Source: Cellvibrio sp.
Lineage (GTDB): Bacteria; Pseudomonadota; Gammaproteobacteria; Pseudomonadales; Cellvibrionaceae
Length of the DNA: 14,509 nt
Assembly: GCA_021323495.1 (NCBI GenBank)
Contig: JAJQJO010000045.1
Span: 1 to 14,509 of the forward strand
Direction: 5' to 3'
Shown: positions 12,717 to 14,509 of the stretch, piece by piece
Numbering within the stretch: position 1 is the first letter of the stretch
Layout of the letters: each line of letters starts with the position of its first letter
Position numbers and translations under genes: made by a program
The notes under the pieces: generated by a model
Told to the model about the DNA's origin: nothing
The model's input: only the letters and a program-made list of their open reading frames with translations
The model's database searches: none

Positions 12717-14509
12717 ATGATTCAATTACAAAACATCTCCGTACAGCGCGGTACCAAATTTTTACTGGATGCCGCTGACCTAACTATTTATCCGGGCCAA
12801 AAAGTTGGTTTGATCGGTGCCAATGGCACTGGCAAATCCACTTTATTTCAATTGCTGCTGGGCAAATTGCACAGCGATACCGGCACCCTGGACATCCCCA
12901 AGCAATGGCGGGTTGCGCATATGGCCCAGGAAGTGGGCCATACCACACGCAGTGCACTGGATTATGTGCTTGATGGCGACAGCGAATTGCGCCGTCTGGA
13001 GCAGGACATTGCGCAGGCGAATTCTGACCCGGAACACAATGGTGAAAGACTCGCCCATTTGTACAGCGATATGGAGAACATACACGCTTATACAGCGCCC
13101 TCGCGCGCGCAGCAGTTATTAAATGGCTTGGGCTTTGCGGCGGGCGATGACAAACGCCCTGTATCGGACTTTTCCGGTGGCTGGCGGATCCGTTTAAACC
13201 TCGCTCAAGCACTGATGTGCCCGTCCGATTTACTGTTGCTCGATGAACCGACCAACCACCTCGATCTGGATGCGACCCTGTGGCTGGAAGAATGGTTGAA
13301 ACGCTATCCTGGCACCCTGATTATTATTTCGCATGACCGCGATTTTCTCGACAACATTGTTGACCGTATCGTGAATATCGAAAAACAAAAACTCGATAAT
13401 TACAGTGGCAACTACTCTGCATTTGAACGCCAACGCGCAGAGAAACTCGCGCAGCAACAGGCGAGTTTTGAGAAACAGCAGGAGCGCATAGCACACGTTG
13501 AAAATTATATCCGCCGCTTCCGCGCACAGGCTACCAAAGCCCGTCAAGCGCAGAGCCGGATTAAAGAATTAGAGCGCATGGAAAAAATTGCGCCCGCACA
13601 CATCGACTCCCCCTTTCCCTTTACAATTAAATGTAATGACAAAATGTCGGTGCCGCTGGTACATATTGCGCGTGCGGATATTGGTTACGGCAGCAAGGTC
13701 GTCCTGAACAAAGTTGAACTGAGCATTCGCGCAGAAACCCGTATAGGTTTGCTCGGCCCCAATGGCGCTGGCAAATCAAGCCTGGTAAAAACCCTCGCGG
13801 GTTCCCTCCCGCTGCTCGCTGGCGACCGCACCAACGGTGAACATTTCAAACTCGGTTATTTTGCGCAACATCAATTGGAAGCACTGGATATAAATGCTTC
13901 TGCTGCGCTGCATATCCAACGCTTGTCACCCATGGCACGCGAGCAGGAAATCCGCGACTTCCTCGGCAGTTTCGATTTTCACGGTGAGCGGGCTTTCGAA
14001 CCTATCACCCACTTTTCCGGTGGTGAAAAGGCACGTCTGGCACTGGCAATAATCGCATGGGAAAAACCCAACGTATTGTTGCTCGACGAACCCACCAACC
14101 ACCTGGATCTGGAAATGCGTCACGCACTTACTATGGCGCTACAGGAATTTGAAGGCGCCGTGATTGTGGTGTCGCACGACCGCCATTTGTTGCGCAATAC
14201 GGTCAATGAATTTTTGTTGGTGGCCAATGGTAGTGTCAGCGAGTTTGATGGCGACCTGGAAGATTATTACAGGTGGATGCAACAGCAAAAAGCCAACTCT
14301 GCCACCACCGAAAAAGAAACTGTTAGCACCAGCGAGAGTGACAGCAAAGTCGATAAAAAAGCCCAGCGCCAACAATCCGCTGCGCAACGCGCACAATTAA
14401 AACCGCTTACTAATAAATTAAAAAATCTTGAAAGCCAGCTGGAAAAACTGCACCAGCGCCTGGGCGAAATCGAGGTCCAATTGGGTGACGGCAATATTTA
14501 CGGCGATAA
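12717..14509 (+). CDS. yheS: ABC-F family ATPase YheS (3' end outside window)
   Basis: Cytoplasmic ribosome-associated ABC-F protein with two nucleotide-binding domains and no membrane domain; family members adjust stalled or initiating ribosomes. 597 codons are visible and the last is incomplete, so the gene continues right; E. coli YheS has about 637 residues. Domain 1: Walker A GANGTGKST (34-42), signature SGGWRIR, Walker B LLLLDEPTNHLD, switch SHDRDF. The linker follows with ENYIRRFRAQATKARQAQSRIKELERM. Domain 2: GPNGAGKSS, SGGEKAR, LLLLDEPTNHLD, SHDRHL. After about residue 520 a Ser/Thr/Lys/Gln stretch leads into a coiled coil ending at LGDGNIYGD, matching the YheS tail. No Shine-Dalgarno precedes the ATG, consistent with the leaderless promoter call. 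Both ATP sites look intact. Confidence 0.96.
   Translation, partial: MIQLQNISVQRGTKFLLDAADLTIYPGQKVGLIGANGTGKSTLFQLLLGKLHSDTGTLDIPKQWRVAHMAQEVGHTTRSALDYVLDGDSELRRLEQDIAQANSDPEHNGERLAHLYSDMENIHAYTAPSRAQQLLNGLGFAAGDDKRPVSDFSGGWRIRLNLAQALMCPSDLLLLDEPTNHLDLDATLWLEEWLKRYPGTLIIISHDRDFLDNIVDRIVNIEKQKLDNYSGNYSAFERQRAEKLAQQQASFEKQQERIAHVENYIRRFRAQATKARQAQSRIKELERMEKIAPAHIDSPFPFTIKCNDKMSVPLVHIARADIGYGSKVVLNKVELSIRAETRIGLLGPNGAGKSSLVKTLAGSLPLLAGDRTNGEHFKLGYFAQHQLEALDINASAALHIQRLSPMAREQEIRDFLGSFDFHGERAFEPITHFSGGEKARLALAIIAWEKPNVLLLDEPTNHLDLEMRHALTMALQEFEGAVIVVSHDRHLLRNTVNEFLLVANGSVSEFDGDLEDYYRWMQQQKANSATTEKETVSTSESDSKVDKKAQRQQSAAQRAQLKPLTNKLKNLESQLEKLHQRLGEIEVQLGDGNIYGD

Noticed and set aside
12784..13547. 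Minus-strand frames of 142 and 105 codons
   Set aside because: They are antisense to the first ATPase domain of yheS and have no recognisable motif.

Overview
The window looks like a gammaproteobacterial chromosome segment from a plant-cell-wall degrader, most likely Cellvibrio or a close relative. Three things point that way. Two secreted pectate lyases carry long polyserine linkers. The gene order dsbB, algQ/rsd, FKBP isomerase, algP-like, then a TIGR02444 gene and yheS recalls the Pseudomonas algQ-algP neighbourhood. Small conserved families typical of Pseudomonas-like bacteria (DUF2789, TIGR02444) are also present. This assignment is inference; no rRNA or other marker gene lies in the window.

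Left part (1-3195), extracellular pectin degradation: the 3' part of a PL9 pectate lyase, whose N-terminus lies outside the window, ends at a strong terminator. After a 364-base spacer comes a complete PL1 pectate lyase (signal peptide, small four-cysteine module, Ser-rich linker, catalytic beta-helix). Both enzymes retain the residues known to be needed for calcium-dependent beta-elimination of polygalacturonate.

Middle (3353-8330), membrane and redox housekeeping: a YbdG-type mechanosensitive channel faces an unidentified five-helix membrane protein on the minus strand. A small unknown gene and gshA (glutamate-cysteine ligase, first step of glutathione synthesis) follow on the plus strand. 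Beyond a hairpin terminator lies a minus-strand exported FliL-like protein, whose conserved C-terminal strand is separated from its core by about 75 residues of low-complexity sequence.

Right part (8567-14509), a conserved core block: dsbB (quinone-linked disulfide oxidase) and algQ/rsd (sigma-70 regulator) read rightward and converge at a perfect 34-base palindromic terminator on a lipoprotein FKBP isomerase. A divergent AlgP-like Lys/Ala-rich protein follows, then a DUF2789 gene whose 3' end overlaps a convergent TIGR02444 gene. Last is yheS (ABC-F ATPase), which has an extended -10 box so close to its ATG that the mRNA may be leaderless. yheS runs off the right edge.

No tRNA, rRNA, CRISPR array, insertion sequence or integrase was seen. 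Most of the window is ordinary conserved chromosome. The features most worth checking are the FliL-like protein, the N-terminal module of the PL1 lyase, several regulatory candidates and the overlapping gene pair.
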